Shown here one piece after another: positions 1-4,905 of a stretch of DNA of 6,447 nucleotides. The stretch covers positions 1 through 6,447 of the forward strand of contig JAKALG010000049.1 of NCBI GenBank assembly GCA_021813235.1, given 5' to 3'. The notes below the pieces were generated by a model, which worked only from the letters and a program-made list of their open reading frames with translations, was not told the DNA's origin and made no database searches. The DNA is from a bacterium (lineage in GTDB: Bacteria; Patescibacteria; Paceibacteria; UBA9973). Each line of letters begins with the position of its first letter. Positions within the stretch are counted from its first letter, which is position 1. Made by a program: the position numbers and the translations under genes.

Positions 1-2
1 AA

Positions 3-1121
3 GCGTTAGCAAGATATCTATATCCTAGAGATTGGGAAGAAAAGTTTTTAAGAATAGACTGCACGCAACTTCAGGAGTCCCACTCGGTAGGAAGGCTAAA
101 AGGTTCGGAACCTTCGTATGTAGGATATGGGGACAATAACATTTTAATCACTCCCAAATTCTTAGAAAGAGGGGGAGTAATAGTATTTGACGAGGTAGAA
201 AAAGCACACCCGAATATAATAAGGTGGCTCTTACCCGTCTTAGAAGAAGGACAGCAGAAAGCACTCGTTCCCGTTCAGGGAGGAAGAAGCTACACATCAG
301 AACTTACAACTTTAGACTTTTCCAAAACCCATATCATAATGACCGCAAATGTAGGAGCAGAGGCACTACACAGGGCAAGAAACGGTGAACAGGGAATTGG
401 CTTTCACTCGGACACACAAAAGCCCGATATGGAGAAAATAGGAATCTCCGAACTTAAAAAGGCTTTTAAGGATATGCCTGAGTTTTTGGGCAGGATTGAT
501 ACGACAGTTGTTTTTCAGGATTTGGGCAGGCCTGAACTTGAAAAAGTATTCAACAAATTCTTAGAAGAAATAAACAGAGACCAACGCTACGGACACAATT
601 TTCTAGCCGTTACCAAAGAGTTAAGAAGCTATGTCTTAGACCACGCTGAGACAGGTGAATATGGAGCAAGAGAGATAAGAAATAAGATAAATCAGTATGT
701 AGTTGATAAGGCTTCGGAGATTAAGTTTTCAGGCTCTTTACCCGAAATGGCTCCTTTAATCGGAGACTTGGAAGGCGAGGATATAATCTTTTGGACTTCC
801 GAATTGACAGAAGAGCCTCCCAAACCAGAGCTTATAAGCGGGGGAAAAAAAGATGCGGGGTCATATATCGGGAATAGACCCTACTCAAACAAAGACAATG
901 AGTGGGATGACGCAGGAGAGCCTCCAGTACCTACAACGGAGACTGAGGGAGAAGAGGATATTGAGAAACCGAAGAAAGAAAAGAAGCCGTCAGGAAATAT
1001 AAATTTTTACTTGCCTTTAAAACCTGGTGCTGAAATAGATTTGGCAATTACAGTAAGACAGCCAGGACAAAAAGAGCTAAGCCAGATTATAACGGGATTA
1101 CCATTATTACCAAGTGTATGA
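3..1121 (+). CDS. ClpA/ClpC-type AAA+ unfoldase, 5'-truncated by the window edge
   Basis: The reading frame is open from base 3, so the ATG at 339 is internal and 372 C-terminal residues are present. They match the second AAA+ module of Clp/Hsp100 proteins. Visible parts are a YVGY pore loop (residues 39-42 of the fragment), Walker B VIVFDEVEKAHP (59-70), sensor 1 in IIMTANVG (N116), an arginine finger in FLGRID (R164), and sensor 2 in YGAREI (R223) inside the small D2 domain. The Walker A motif must lie just outside the window. IGF at 132-134 (bases 396-404) sits where ClpA, ClpC and ClpX carry their ClpP-docking tripeptide, which ClpB lacks. After the small domain comes a long acidic, Pro- and Lys-rich linker and a C-terminal extension of about 100 residues that I do not recognise. 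Such proteins unfold substrates using ATP in the cytoplasm. The stop overlaps the next start (ATGA), so translation is probably coupled. A family call is firm; which substrate it acts on is unknown. Confidence 0.9.
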   Translation, partial: ALARYLYPRDWEEKFLRIDCTQLQESHSVGRLKGSEPSYVGYGDNNILITPKFLERGGVIVFDEVEKAHPNIIRWLLPVLEEGQQKALVPVQGGRSYTSELTTLDFSKTHIIMTANVGAEALHRARNGEQGIGFHSDTQKPDMEKIGISELKKAFKDMPEFLGRIDTTVVFQDLGRPELEKVFNKFLEEINRDQRYGHNFLAVTKELRSYVLDHAETGEYGAREIRNKINQYVVDKASEIKFSGSLPEMAPLIGDLEGEDIIFWTSELTEEPPKPELISGGKKDAGSYIGNRPYSNKDNEWDDAGEPPVPTTETEGEEDIEKPKKEKKPSGNINFYLPLKPGAEIDLAITVRQPGQKELSQIITGLPLLPSV

Positions 1122-2257
1122 ACAGTAAAGAACACATTATTTACGAAGGACAAAGGTTTCAAGAGAAACTAGGGCTTTTAGTGCCAGAAAAGCGTCTTGA
1201 GCCCGTACAGAGCCCCACAGGGGTATCCAAACTCCCTGTTGAACTGCAACTGCAAGCCATACGGGAGGAATTAAAGGACATAAAAACAGAAGCCCCCCAA
1301 ACGGAAGATACAACAGTTTTAGAGTTACCTAATCTACCGATTGGAGGTGATTCTGCTTTAGGTATTTTAGCAGATAAAAATATGAGACGACAAGTCAAAG
1401 AACGAAGGGAAAGCCAAATACGGGGTTATAAGGAAAAATTACTCGTGATAAGTGATATGCAGCTACTTAGGGAAACCAATCAGGAAGCTGTAGGTGCGTT
1501 GATTAAATATATAAACGGCCAAGCACACACGTTTACGCACGTTGTCTTAAACGGGGATATTATAGACTTCCAACAACAGTCGGGTTTTAGAAAAGATAAT
1601 CAACTGGGAGACAGCGTTACCCAAGACGAACAGGTGGCAGGAAGATGGTTTATAGACTTTATCAATCAAAAATTCCCAAACGCTAAAAAAGTATTCATGA
1701 AGGGCAATCATGAGAACAGATACGACAATATGTACCTTGATGCTAATAACGGAGTTAAACAATATCTAAGGCCATTTGAGGAAGTATTTGGTCTACAAGG
1801 TTGGGAGGTCCACGAATACGGCAAAGGTGAGTCTTACGATTGGCACGGAAGAAAAATAAGACATGGAACCAGAACGGGTAAACAGGACATCGGCAAGTTG
1901 GAAATGGCTGATAACTGGAGAAGTAACACTTTGGGACACGCAGTAGTCAATAAAATGGGAGAGTTTGTAGATGCAGACGGAAACTCATTTACGACATTTT
2001 TACACGCAGGGTTTTCTAAGACAGCCGATTATGATAAATCGGGGAACAAAACACCGTCAAATGGATTCGGTGTCTATTATTACTCCGAAGTAAGAGGAAA
2101 AAAGGTTGAGAACGCCTATCAGGTCATTATGGCCGCTAATAATCCTAGATTCATTTCACCCGAAGGTATTTTATACGATGGCACGGGTTACAACTTGAGA
2201 GAAGAAATCGGTTTAGATCCAAAAAGAGGGCGTGGAAGACCACGCAAAGGTTTATAG
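1118..2257 (+). CDS. Calcineurin-like metallophosphoesterase with C-terminal AT-hook
   Basis: This 379-aa protein starts inside the stop of the unfoldase gene (ATGA) with no visible Shine-Dalgarno site, which suggests coupled translation. Residues 1-100 are charged, probably helical or disordered. The metallophosphoesterase core follows: D113-M-Q115 (usually D-x-H), NGDIID (D147, D150), KGNHEN (N197, H198), H249, LGH (H274) and LHAGF (H296). The family uses two metal ions to cleave phosphomonoesters or phosphodiesters, including DNA ends in SbcD/Mre11-type enzymes. Two deviations stand out: Gln replaces His in the first motif, and the usual GHxH reads GHAV unless H296 takes over. Residues 369-378 (KRGRGRPRKG) form a textbook AT-hook, a minor-groove DNA-binding motif. 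Catalytic domain plus DNA-binding tail suggests a DNA phosphodiesterase or nuclease, but this is inference. Family confidence is high; substrate is not known. Confidence 0.88.
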   Translation: MNSKEHIIYEGQRFQEKLGLLVPEKRLEPVQSPTGVSKLPVELQLQAIREELKDIKTEAPQTEDTTVLELPNLPIGGDSALGILADKNMRRQVKERRESQIRGYKEKLLVISDMQLLRETNQEAVGALIKYINGQAHTFTHVVLNGDIIDFQQQSGFRKDNQLGDSVTQDEQVAGRWFIDFINQKFPNAKKVFMKGNHENRYDNMYLDANNGVKQYLRPFEEVFGLQGWEVHEYGKGESYDWHGRKIRHGTRTGKQDIGKLEMADNWRSNTLGHAVVNKMGEFVDADGNSFTTFLHAGFSKTADYDKSGNKTPSNGFGVYYYSEVRGKKVENAYQVIMAANNPRFISPEGILYDGTGYNLREEIGLDPKRGRGRPRKGL

Positions 2258-2263
2258 TATACA

Positions 2264-2276
2264 GTTTACTGTAAAC
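2264..2276. promoter_or_regulatory. Palindrome after the phosphoesterase gene (operator candidate)
   Basis: GTTTACTGTAAAC is a perfect 6-1-6 inverted repeat. A second, overlapping dyad TACAG-TTTA-CTGTA spans 2260-2273. It lies seven bases after the phosphoesterase stop codon, next to a weak -10-like TATAGT (2253-2258) with no matching -35 box. It could be an operator for the downstream RNA/HNH unit. There is no T-run, so it is not an intrinsic terminator. Confidence 0.35.
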
Positions 2277-2282
2277 CATCAC

Positions 2283-2380
2283 GGGGGCGCATTTCGAATA
2301 GACCTTTAAGACAAAATAGACATTTTATTTTGCTTAGTCAGCTAGTCTTTTAGGAACGAGGGTCGTACCCTCCGCCTCCA
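2283..2380 (+). ncRNA. Compact tRNA/tmRNA-like structured RNA (candidate)
   Basis: A 7-bp acceptor-like helix joins GGGGGCG (2283-2289) to CGCCTCC (2373-2379), with one G-U pair. A 5-bp T-arm-like hairpin, GAGGG-TCGTA-CCCTC (2358-2372), abuts the 3' acceptor strand exactly as in tRNA, giving a 12-bp coaxial stack. A2380 is in the discriminator position, followed by CA rather than CCA. In place of a D-arm there is TTCGAA (2293-2298), reminiscent of the tmRNA 5' segment. Next is a P2-like helix of 8 pairs in 10 between 2303-2312 and 2345-2354, enclosing a 6-bp hairpin (AAAATA/TATTTT) with a 7-nt loop. At 98 nt it is far too short for a tmRNA with a tag, it lacks the GG of a D-loop and U33, and its T-loop is only 5 nt. 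It may be a divergent tRNA-like RNA, a degenerate tmRNA relic or an attachment site derived from a tRNA/tmRNA 3' end. Confidence 0.4.
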
Positions 2381-2400
2381 CATTTGGCAACATCTGGCAA
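2381..2400 (+). repeat. Tandem 10-bp repeat before the HNH gene
   Basis: CATTTGGCAA and CATCTGGCAA are directly adjacent and differ at one base. They occupy the space between the tRNA-like element and the ATG at 2404, where a ribosome binding site would be expected but none is seen. They could be paired binding sites for a regulator or a chance duplication. Confidence 0.4.
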
Positions 2401-2403
2401 AAT

Positions 2404-2745
2404 ATGGAAAACTTAAGACGGGGATACGGATTCAGTTTAGAGGATAAACAATTAGTCCGGGATAAAGCTAATGGACACTGCCTATATGGAGATGGTTCGT
2501 GCCCTAATCCCAATACTGGAAGGGTAAACCATATTACAGGTGTGTTTGAGGCTTTTTTAGACAGAAGGGATAAGCGGGATATAAGTAATCCCCTTATGAA
2601 TGCAACGATGGAGTGTACTTTACATGAAGCAGTACACGATGCGCAAGAGAGATTTCAAATCGCTTGCTTGAAAGGAGAAAAAGTAATTTATCAAAGAAGA
2701 TATGGAACACAATATACTAAAAATCAAAGAAGAAGACATCGTTGA
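2404..2745 (+). CDS. HNH-endonuclease-like protein
   Basis: The 113-aa protein has the spacing of a small HNH nuclease: a CX6C-like pair (C26, C33), the first catalytic segment VNHI (N42, H43), an Asn in NPLMNA (N66), and C71, H74 and H78 in ECTLHEAVHD. In the beta-beta-alpha-metal fold these supply the metal-binding and general-base histidines, while the cysteines may hold a structural zinc. The first segment has NH where many members have DH or HH, so activity is likely but not certain. HNH proteins in phages serve as homing nucleases, packaging partners or restriction enzymes; with no terminase in view, no role can be assigned. The C-terminus is very basic (NQRRRHR), suiting nucleic-acid binding. 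No Shine-Dalgarno site precedes the ATG. It is the first gene after the tRNA-like element and overlaps the following mini-gene by 44 bases. Confidence 0.65.
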   Translation: MENLRRGYGFSLEDKQLVRDKANGHCLYGDGSCPNPNTGRVNHITGVFEAFLDRRDKRDISNPLMNATMECTLHEAVHDAQERFQIACLKGEKVIYQRRYGTQYTKNQRRRHR

Positions 2746-2839
2746 AGAAATTTTATATGACTATGAGAATTATGTTTTATCTAAACAGACAATAAGACAG
2801 ATTTTGACCGACTATAAGGATAGGAGAAAAAAACGATGA
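2702..2839 (+). CDS. Hypothetical 45-aa charged helical protein
   Basis: A small open frame starting at ATG 2702 inside the end of the HNH gene. A purine-rich AAAGAAG lies just upstream as a weak ribosome site. The product begins MEHNILKIKEED and ends KDRRKKR. It is rich in Glu, Lys and Tyr, predicted mainly helical, with an acidic first half and a basic tail, and has no cysteines or membrane segment. I recognise no family. The case for it being real is its position in an unbroken gene chain and its stop, which overlaps the next start by the same ATGA arrangement used elsewhere here. It might be a small regulator or adaptor peptide. Confidence 0.6.
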   Translation: MEHNILKIKEEDIVEEILYDYENYVLSKQTIRQILTDYKDRRKKR

Positions 2840-2988
2840 GGGTATTCGAGTTTGAGCAGTTTTTAACCATCATAGAAAAAGGCGGTACGCTTACTGATTT
2901 TGTTAAAAAGAGCAAGATACCCGAAAAAGAAGTTAAAGATTACATAGACAAAATTATTAAAGTGTTGGAAAAAAAGTATGGAAAATAA
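2836..2988 (+). CDS. 50-aa stand-alone HTH-like domain (LysR-type N-terminus-like)
   Basis: This mini-gene starts at the ATGA overlap with the 45-aa gene and overlaps the next gene by 11 bases. Its product reads like the first 45 residues of a winged-helix regulator: FEQFLTIIEKGGTLTDFVKK (residues 5-24), then a turn and a second helix around 28-47. The pattern F-L-x-I-x-E-x-G-x-L-T followed by a recognition-helix-like segment and a leucine-containing linker resembles LysR-type DNA-binding domains. Nothing follows it: there is no effector domain. It could be a small phage DNA-binding regulator or simply a helical hairpin with a similar pattern. The resemblance is by eye only. Confidence 0.6.
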   Translation: MRVFEFEQFLTIIEKGGTLTDFVKKSKIPEKEVKDYIDKIIKVLEKKYGK

Positions 2989-3349
2989 CATAAGAAAATT
3001 CACTACAGGTGCGGTTAGAGATTCGGAAGACGGCAAAGAATCCTATGGTGAAACAATAAGCTGGACAGGGCTTAGGCTTTATGCTGAGTTTATGACCTCC
3101 AAGAAAAAAAAGTATGGGGAGGGAAACTTCAAGAAAGGTATCCCCGATGAGTCTTACGAAGAAAGTCTTATAAGGCACTACCAAAAGTATATGGAAAATA
3201 AGTACGAAAAAGGGGATAGGGAAATAGGCGACATCTTCGGCAACTATATGCACATCTGCGCCATTATCTTCAATGCTTTCGGACTATTACATAACTTTGG
3301 AATGAGAAAAAAGGAGGAGAATGAGGGAAGTACCACCATTACCAAATAG
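2978..3349 (+). CDS. DUF5664-type dATP/dGTP diphosphohydrolase-like protein
   Basis: The 123-aa protein resembles phage DUF5664 (dATP/dGTP diphosphohydrolase N-terminal) proteins. Typical features are RKFTTGAVRDSEDGK near the N-terminus (residues 6-20), a helix ending in KKKKYGEGNFKKGIP (42-56), RHYQKYMENK (66-75) and a final all-helical segment IFGNYMHICAIIFNAFGLLH (86-105). Family members are all-alpha, MazG-related enzymes expected to act on purine deoxynucleotides and so adjust the dNTP pool during phage replication. GGAAAAAAAG just upstream of the ATG is a weak ribosome site. The coding end overlaps the HAD phosphatase gene by 29 bases, so two nucleotide- or phosphate-handling enzymes are made together. 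The acidic metal ligands cannot be assigned by eye; the family call rests on overall pattern. Confidence 0.65.
   Translation: MENNIRKFTTGAVRDSEDGKESYGETISWTGLRLYAEFMTSKKKKYGEGNFKKGIPDESYEESLIRHYQKYMENKYEKGDREIGDIFGNYMHICAIIFNAFGLLHNFGMRKKEENEGSTTITK
3311..3317 (+). promoter_or_regulatory. Shine-Dalgarno site of the HAD gene
   Basis: AAGGAGG is a perfect Shine-Dalgarno core inside the end of the DUF5664 gene. Only three bases separate it from the ATG at 3321, which is unusually close, but no other in-frame start lies before the catalytic DFDST motif. Confidence 0.7.
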
Positions 3350-3668
3350 AGTCTTTTGGGATTTTGATTCTACGATTGCCGATACCCGATGGAATGGTGA
3401 GACTTTTCAAATGCACGGACTCTTGCCCGGAATGAAGGAGGCGGTTAACCAGTGTTCTACAATGCACGAAGTGGTTATCTTCACTTCAAGGCCCAGAAAA
3501 GAATATCCCCAAGTAAGGAAATTTTTATCAGATAATGGGGTAATATTCTCAAGGATAATGCACAAGCCTCTGGCAATAGCCTATGTAGATGATAGGGGAC
3601 TATCTCCCCAACAGGCAAAAGATTACTTCAAACCCGAACCGCCGGATGACGGAAAATATGACTCTTAA
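3321..3668 (+). CDS. Small HAD-superfamily phosphatase
   Basis: All four HAD motifs are visible in 115 residues. Motif I is WDFDSTIAD (nucleophile D14, D16, T18), motif II is VVIFTSR (T55 or S56), motif III is K82 in MHKPLA, and motif IV is YVDDR (D90, D91). HAD enzymes transfer phosphate through an aspartyl-phosphate intermediate with Mg2+. With no room for a large cap, small phage members of this kind may act on nucleotides, polynucleotide ends or protein phosphates. The neighbouring DUF5664 gene favours nucleotide metabolism, but the substrate is inferred. The last 41 bases run antisense to the end of the recombinase fragment at 3628-3668, a tail-to-tail overlap with no terminator visible. 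The C-terminus (KPEPPDDGKYDS) is a short acidic tail. Confidence 0.85.
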   Translation: MREVPPLPNRVFWDFDSTIADTRWNGETFQMHGLLPGMKEAVNQCSTMHEVVIFTSRPRKEYPQVRKFLSDNGVIFSRIMHKPLAIAYVDDRGLSPQQAKDYFKPEPPDDGKYDS

Positions 3669-3924
3669 TAAGGGTTTGTGGGTGCCCTATGTCTTCAAGA
3701 TATGCTTCAAGAGAACGGAAAAAATAGATATACTCATTTATACCAACAGTTTGGGATTTTTCGGCTAAAAATTGTTCAACTGAAGTCCTATCCAAAGGGA
3801 AAGAGTTTTGCCGTAGCCATCGTTTGAAGATGTGCAATCTTGACTTATGCCCTAGTATAGTATTGCGGGCTGCACCTTTTTTAATGGACAGGAAATTTAA
3901 GAAGCCTTGTTCGTCAATTTCCAT
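3628..3924 (-). CDS. Tyrosine recombinase core-binding domain only (truncated integrase)
   Basis: This is the only minus-strand gene. Its 98 residues read like the SAM-like N-terminal core-binding domain of phage integrases/XerC-D: FLNFLSIKKGAARNTILGHK (residues 8-27), FKRWLR, SVEQFLAEKS and INEYIYFFRSLEAYLEDIG, ending at LIKSHIFRHPAVRV. The catalytic domain with its R-H-R-Y residues is absent, and the frame stops inside sequence antisense to the intact HAD gene, so nothing can follow it. I chose ATG 3924; a TTG at 3987 would add 21 residues that do not look conserved. No ribosome site precedes the ATG. A weak promoter (TTGCAA, 17 bp, TATATC on the minus strand) would yield an almost leaderless mRNA. 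It may be a decayed integrase, or a free-standing DNA-binding domain that occupies recombination sites. The domain call is good; function is open. Confidence 0.7.
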   Translation of the reverse strand: MEIDEQGFLNFLSIKKGAARNTILGHKSRLHIFKRWLRQNSFPLDRTSVEQFLAEKSQTVGINEYIYFFRSLEAYLEDIGHPQTLIKSHIFRHPAVRV

Positions 3925-3970
3925 AATTAGATATATCAAGAGCAGACTATTTTTGCAAGTAGCATTTTGC

Positions 3971-4010
3971 CTATTGACAAGTCCCAAAAAAGAGTTTATA
4001 CTACTGACAA
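3971..4010 (+). repeat. Direct repeats bracketing the promoter (operator candidates)
   Basis: CTATTGACAA (3971-3980) and CTACTGACAA (4001-4010) match at nine of ten bases and are exactly 30 bp apart, about three helical turns. The first covers the -35 box, the second the end of the -10 box and the predicted transcription start. That placement suits cooperative repressor binding, perhaps by the downstream HTH protein. Confidence 0.4.
3974..4002 (+). promoter_or_regulatory. Near-consensus sigma-70 promoter
   Basis: TTGACA (3974-3979, perfect -35), a 17-bp spacer, then TATACT (3997-4002, five of six matches to TATAAT). Transcription should start near 4009. It lies in the only sizeable gap of this half of the window, upstream of the HTH gene and divergent from the recombinase fragment, and would drive the chain of genes to the right edge. 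Confidence 0.65.
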
Positions 4011-4026
4011 TAGCTTCAATTTCCCC

Positions 4027-4062
4027 GTTATACGAATATCAATAGAAAGATATTCGGATAAC
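4027..4062. repeat. 14-8-14 inverted repeat, lox/FRT-like geometry
   Basis: GTTATACGAATATC (4027-4040) and GATATTCGGATAAC (4049-4062) are inverted copies matching at 13 of 14 positions (mismatch at 4032/4057) around an asymmetric 8-bp spacer, AATAGAAA. Tyrosine recombinase sites such as loxP and FRT have 13-bp arms and an 8-bp spacer. It lies about 100 bp upstream of the recombinase fragment's start and within the leader of the HTH mRNA, where it would also fold as a 13-bp hairpin. No T-run follows it, so it is not a terminator. It could be a recombination core site, an operator or an RNA leader structure. Confidence 0.55.
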
Positions 4063-4101
4063 AAAAACAGGAAATATGAAGACGAACTATTATATCAAAC
4101 T

Positions 4102-4272
4102 ATGTCAAGTAAAAAACTTACACCTCAACAAGCAGAGTTCTTGGCAGAATACGGACACCTAGTCCAGAAGTATAACGTCCACAAAATGGCCGACATCTTC
4201 GGAGTTACAAGACAAGCAATCGAATACCACTTGGGGAAGATAAAAAGGAAGGAACATGACACAAACCGCTAA
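4102..4272 (+). CDS. 56-aa helix-turn-helix DNA-binding protein
   Basis: From ATG 4102 the product is 56 residues. A helix (TPQQAEFLAEYGHLVQKY, residues 7-24) leads into a clear HTH at about 27-48: HKMADIFGVTRQAIEYHLGKI, with the conserved Ala, Gly-Val turn and a recognition helix. This resembles small phage regulators and resolvase- or sigma region 4-type HTHs. A TTG at 3967 would extend the frame, but it lies upstream of the predicted transcription start (about 4009), so it was rejected. The chosen ATG lacks a Shine-Dalgarno site. A short 28-codon frame at 4076, which has AGGA before it, could feed ribosomes to it. As first gene after the promoter, with direct repeats and a large palindrome ahead of it, it may regulate its own promoter. 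It overlaps the next gene by 17 bases. Confidence 0.7.
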   Translation: MSSKKLTPQQAEFLAEYGHLVQKYNVHKMADIFGVTRQAIEYHLGKIKRKEHDTNR

Positions 4273-4426
4273 ACACATAAAAAAAATCAATTCTCTCAAA
4301 TGGTCTGTTCCAGCTGAACGATTGGACAGGGAAATAGAAGCGGACAGTTTCGGCACGCGAGAACATCAGATATTAGTGCAGGAAAACTTTGAGGCCGATA
4401 TGTGGGCTATAGAAAGGTATTTATGA
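4256..4426 (+). CDS. Hypothetical 56-aa protein
   Basis: This frame begins at ATG 4256 after a purine-rich AAGGAAGGAAC that makes a good ribosome site, and ends at TGA 4424-4426 overlapping the next start (ATGA). The product starts MTQTAKHIKKINSLKW and is mixed in charge: a basic first 15 residues, then an acidic helical region, ending MWAIERYL. There are no cysteines and no membrane segment. I do not recognise a family. Being flanked by overlapping genes on both sides, it is likely a translated gene rather than chance. Confidence 0.6.
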   Translation: MTQTAKHIKKINSLKWSVPAERLDREIEADSFGTREHQILVQENFEADMWAIERYL

Positions 4427-4905
4427 AATTTAGACTTAACAACAGAATATACTATGGACTACACACGAAAACATGGGCCTCTATAATCATCTTGTTTGAA
4501 TTTATTGTTATCGTTTCCATAGTCGGATTCTCAACAAAGCAGAAAGAAGCCTATGCAGAAGCACAGGGGCAATATAAACAGCTTATGACTATCAGATATT
4601 CTTACACACAGCCTACTCTTGATATTACCCAAGAAGAAAGAGCGGTAAGACTTATTAAAGAAGTTTGGGGTAAAGATTACAACACCGGATACTGGTTGGC
4701 AAGGTGTGAATCTGGATTTAGGGAAAAAGTTGTCAACTCAATAGGTGCAGTCGGATACTTCCAAATCTATACAGGTGCACACCCCCTTTCCATAGCAGAT
4801 TTACAGAATGGCCTTGCCAATACAAGCTATGCCTATAAATTGTTTAAAGAACAGGGCTTAAATCCTTGGGCAAGCTCGCAAATTTGTTGGGAGGGAGAAA
4901 TATGA
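4423..4905 (+). CDS. Membrane-anchored lytic transglycosylase-like protein
   Basis: The start at ATG 4423 is preferred over 4402 because AAAGG precedes it and it overlaps the previous stop as ATGA. The 160-aa product has a short basic N-terminus, one membrane helix at about 18-36 (WASIIILFEFIVIVSIVGF), a Gln/Lys-rich stalk, and from residue 70 a lysozyme-like SLT domain. The marks are ARCESGF (catalytic E96), the glycine-rich SIGAVGYFQI (107-115) and the closing NPWASSQICW (147-156). C95 and C155 could form a disulfide outside the cytoplasm. Such enzymes cleave the glycan strands of peptidoglycan. In a phage it could be an endolysin with a signal-anchor, or a virion-associated or entry enzyme. 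No holin is visible beside it. Its place amid DNA-processing genes is unexpected for a lysis cassette. Confidence 0.78.
   Translation: MKFRLNNRIYYGLHTKTWASIIILFEFIVIVSIVGFSTKQKEAYAEAQGQYKQLMTIRYSYTQPTLDITQEERAVRLIKEVWGKDYNTGYWLARCESGFREKVVNSIGAVGYFQIYTGAHPLSIADLQNGLANTSYAYKLFKEQGLNPWASSQICWEGEI

Noticed and set aside
1159..1398. Minus-strand frame opposite the phosphoesterase N-terminus, likewise those at 1547-1762, 2957-3253, 4159-4356 and 5356-5541
   Set aside because: All are antisense to convincing genes, have no ribosome sites that I could see and no recognisable domain.
2230..2245. GCGTGG-AAGA-CCACGC hairpin as a terminator of the phosphoesterase gene
   Set aside because: It lies within the coding sequence of the AT-hook (Arg/Gly/Pro codons) and is not followed by a T-run.
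2283..2380. Calling the element a standard tRNA or a full tmRNA
   Set aside because: The D-arm GG is missing, the anticodon-like loop GACATTT lacks U33, the T-loop is 5 nt, and there is no room for a tag-peptide frame.
3693..3712. Direct repeat CTTCAAGA twice at 12-bp spacing
   Set aside because: It is explained by codons for the repeated LEAYLED-like stretch of the recombinase domain.
3824..4045. Plus-strand 73-codon frame
   Set aside because: It is antisense to the recombinase domain and runs through the promoter; the minus-strand product is the one with family resemblance.
3967..4101. TTG 3967 as the start of the HTH protein
   Set aside because: It lies upstream of the predicted transcription start at about 4009, and the added residues do not look conserved; ATG 4102 keeps the entire HTH.
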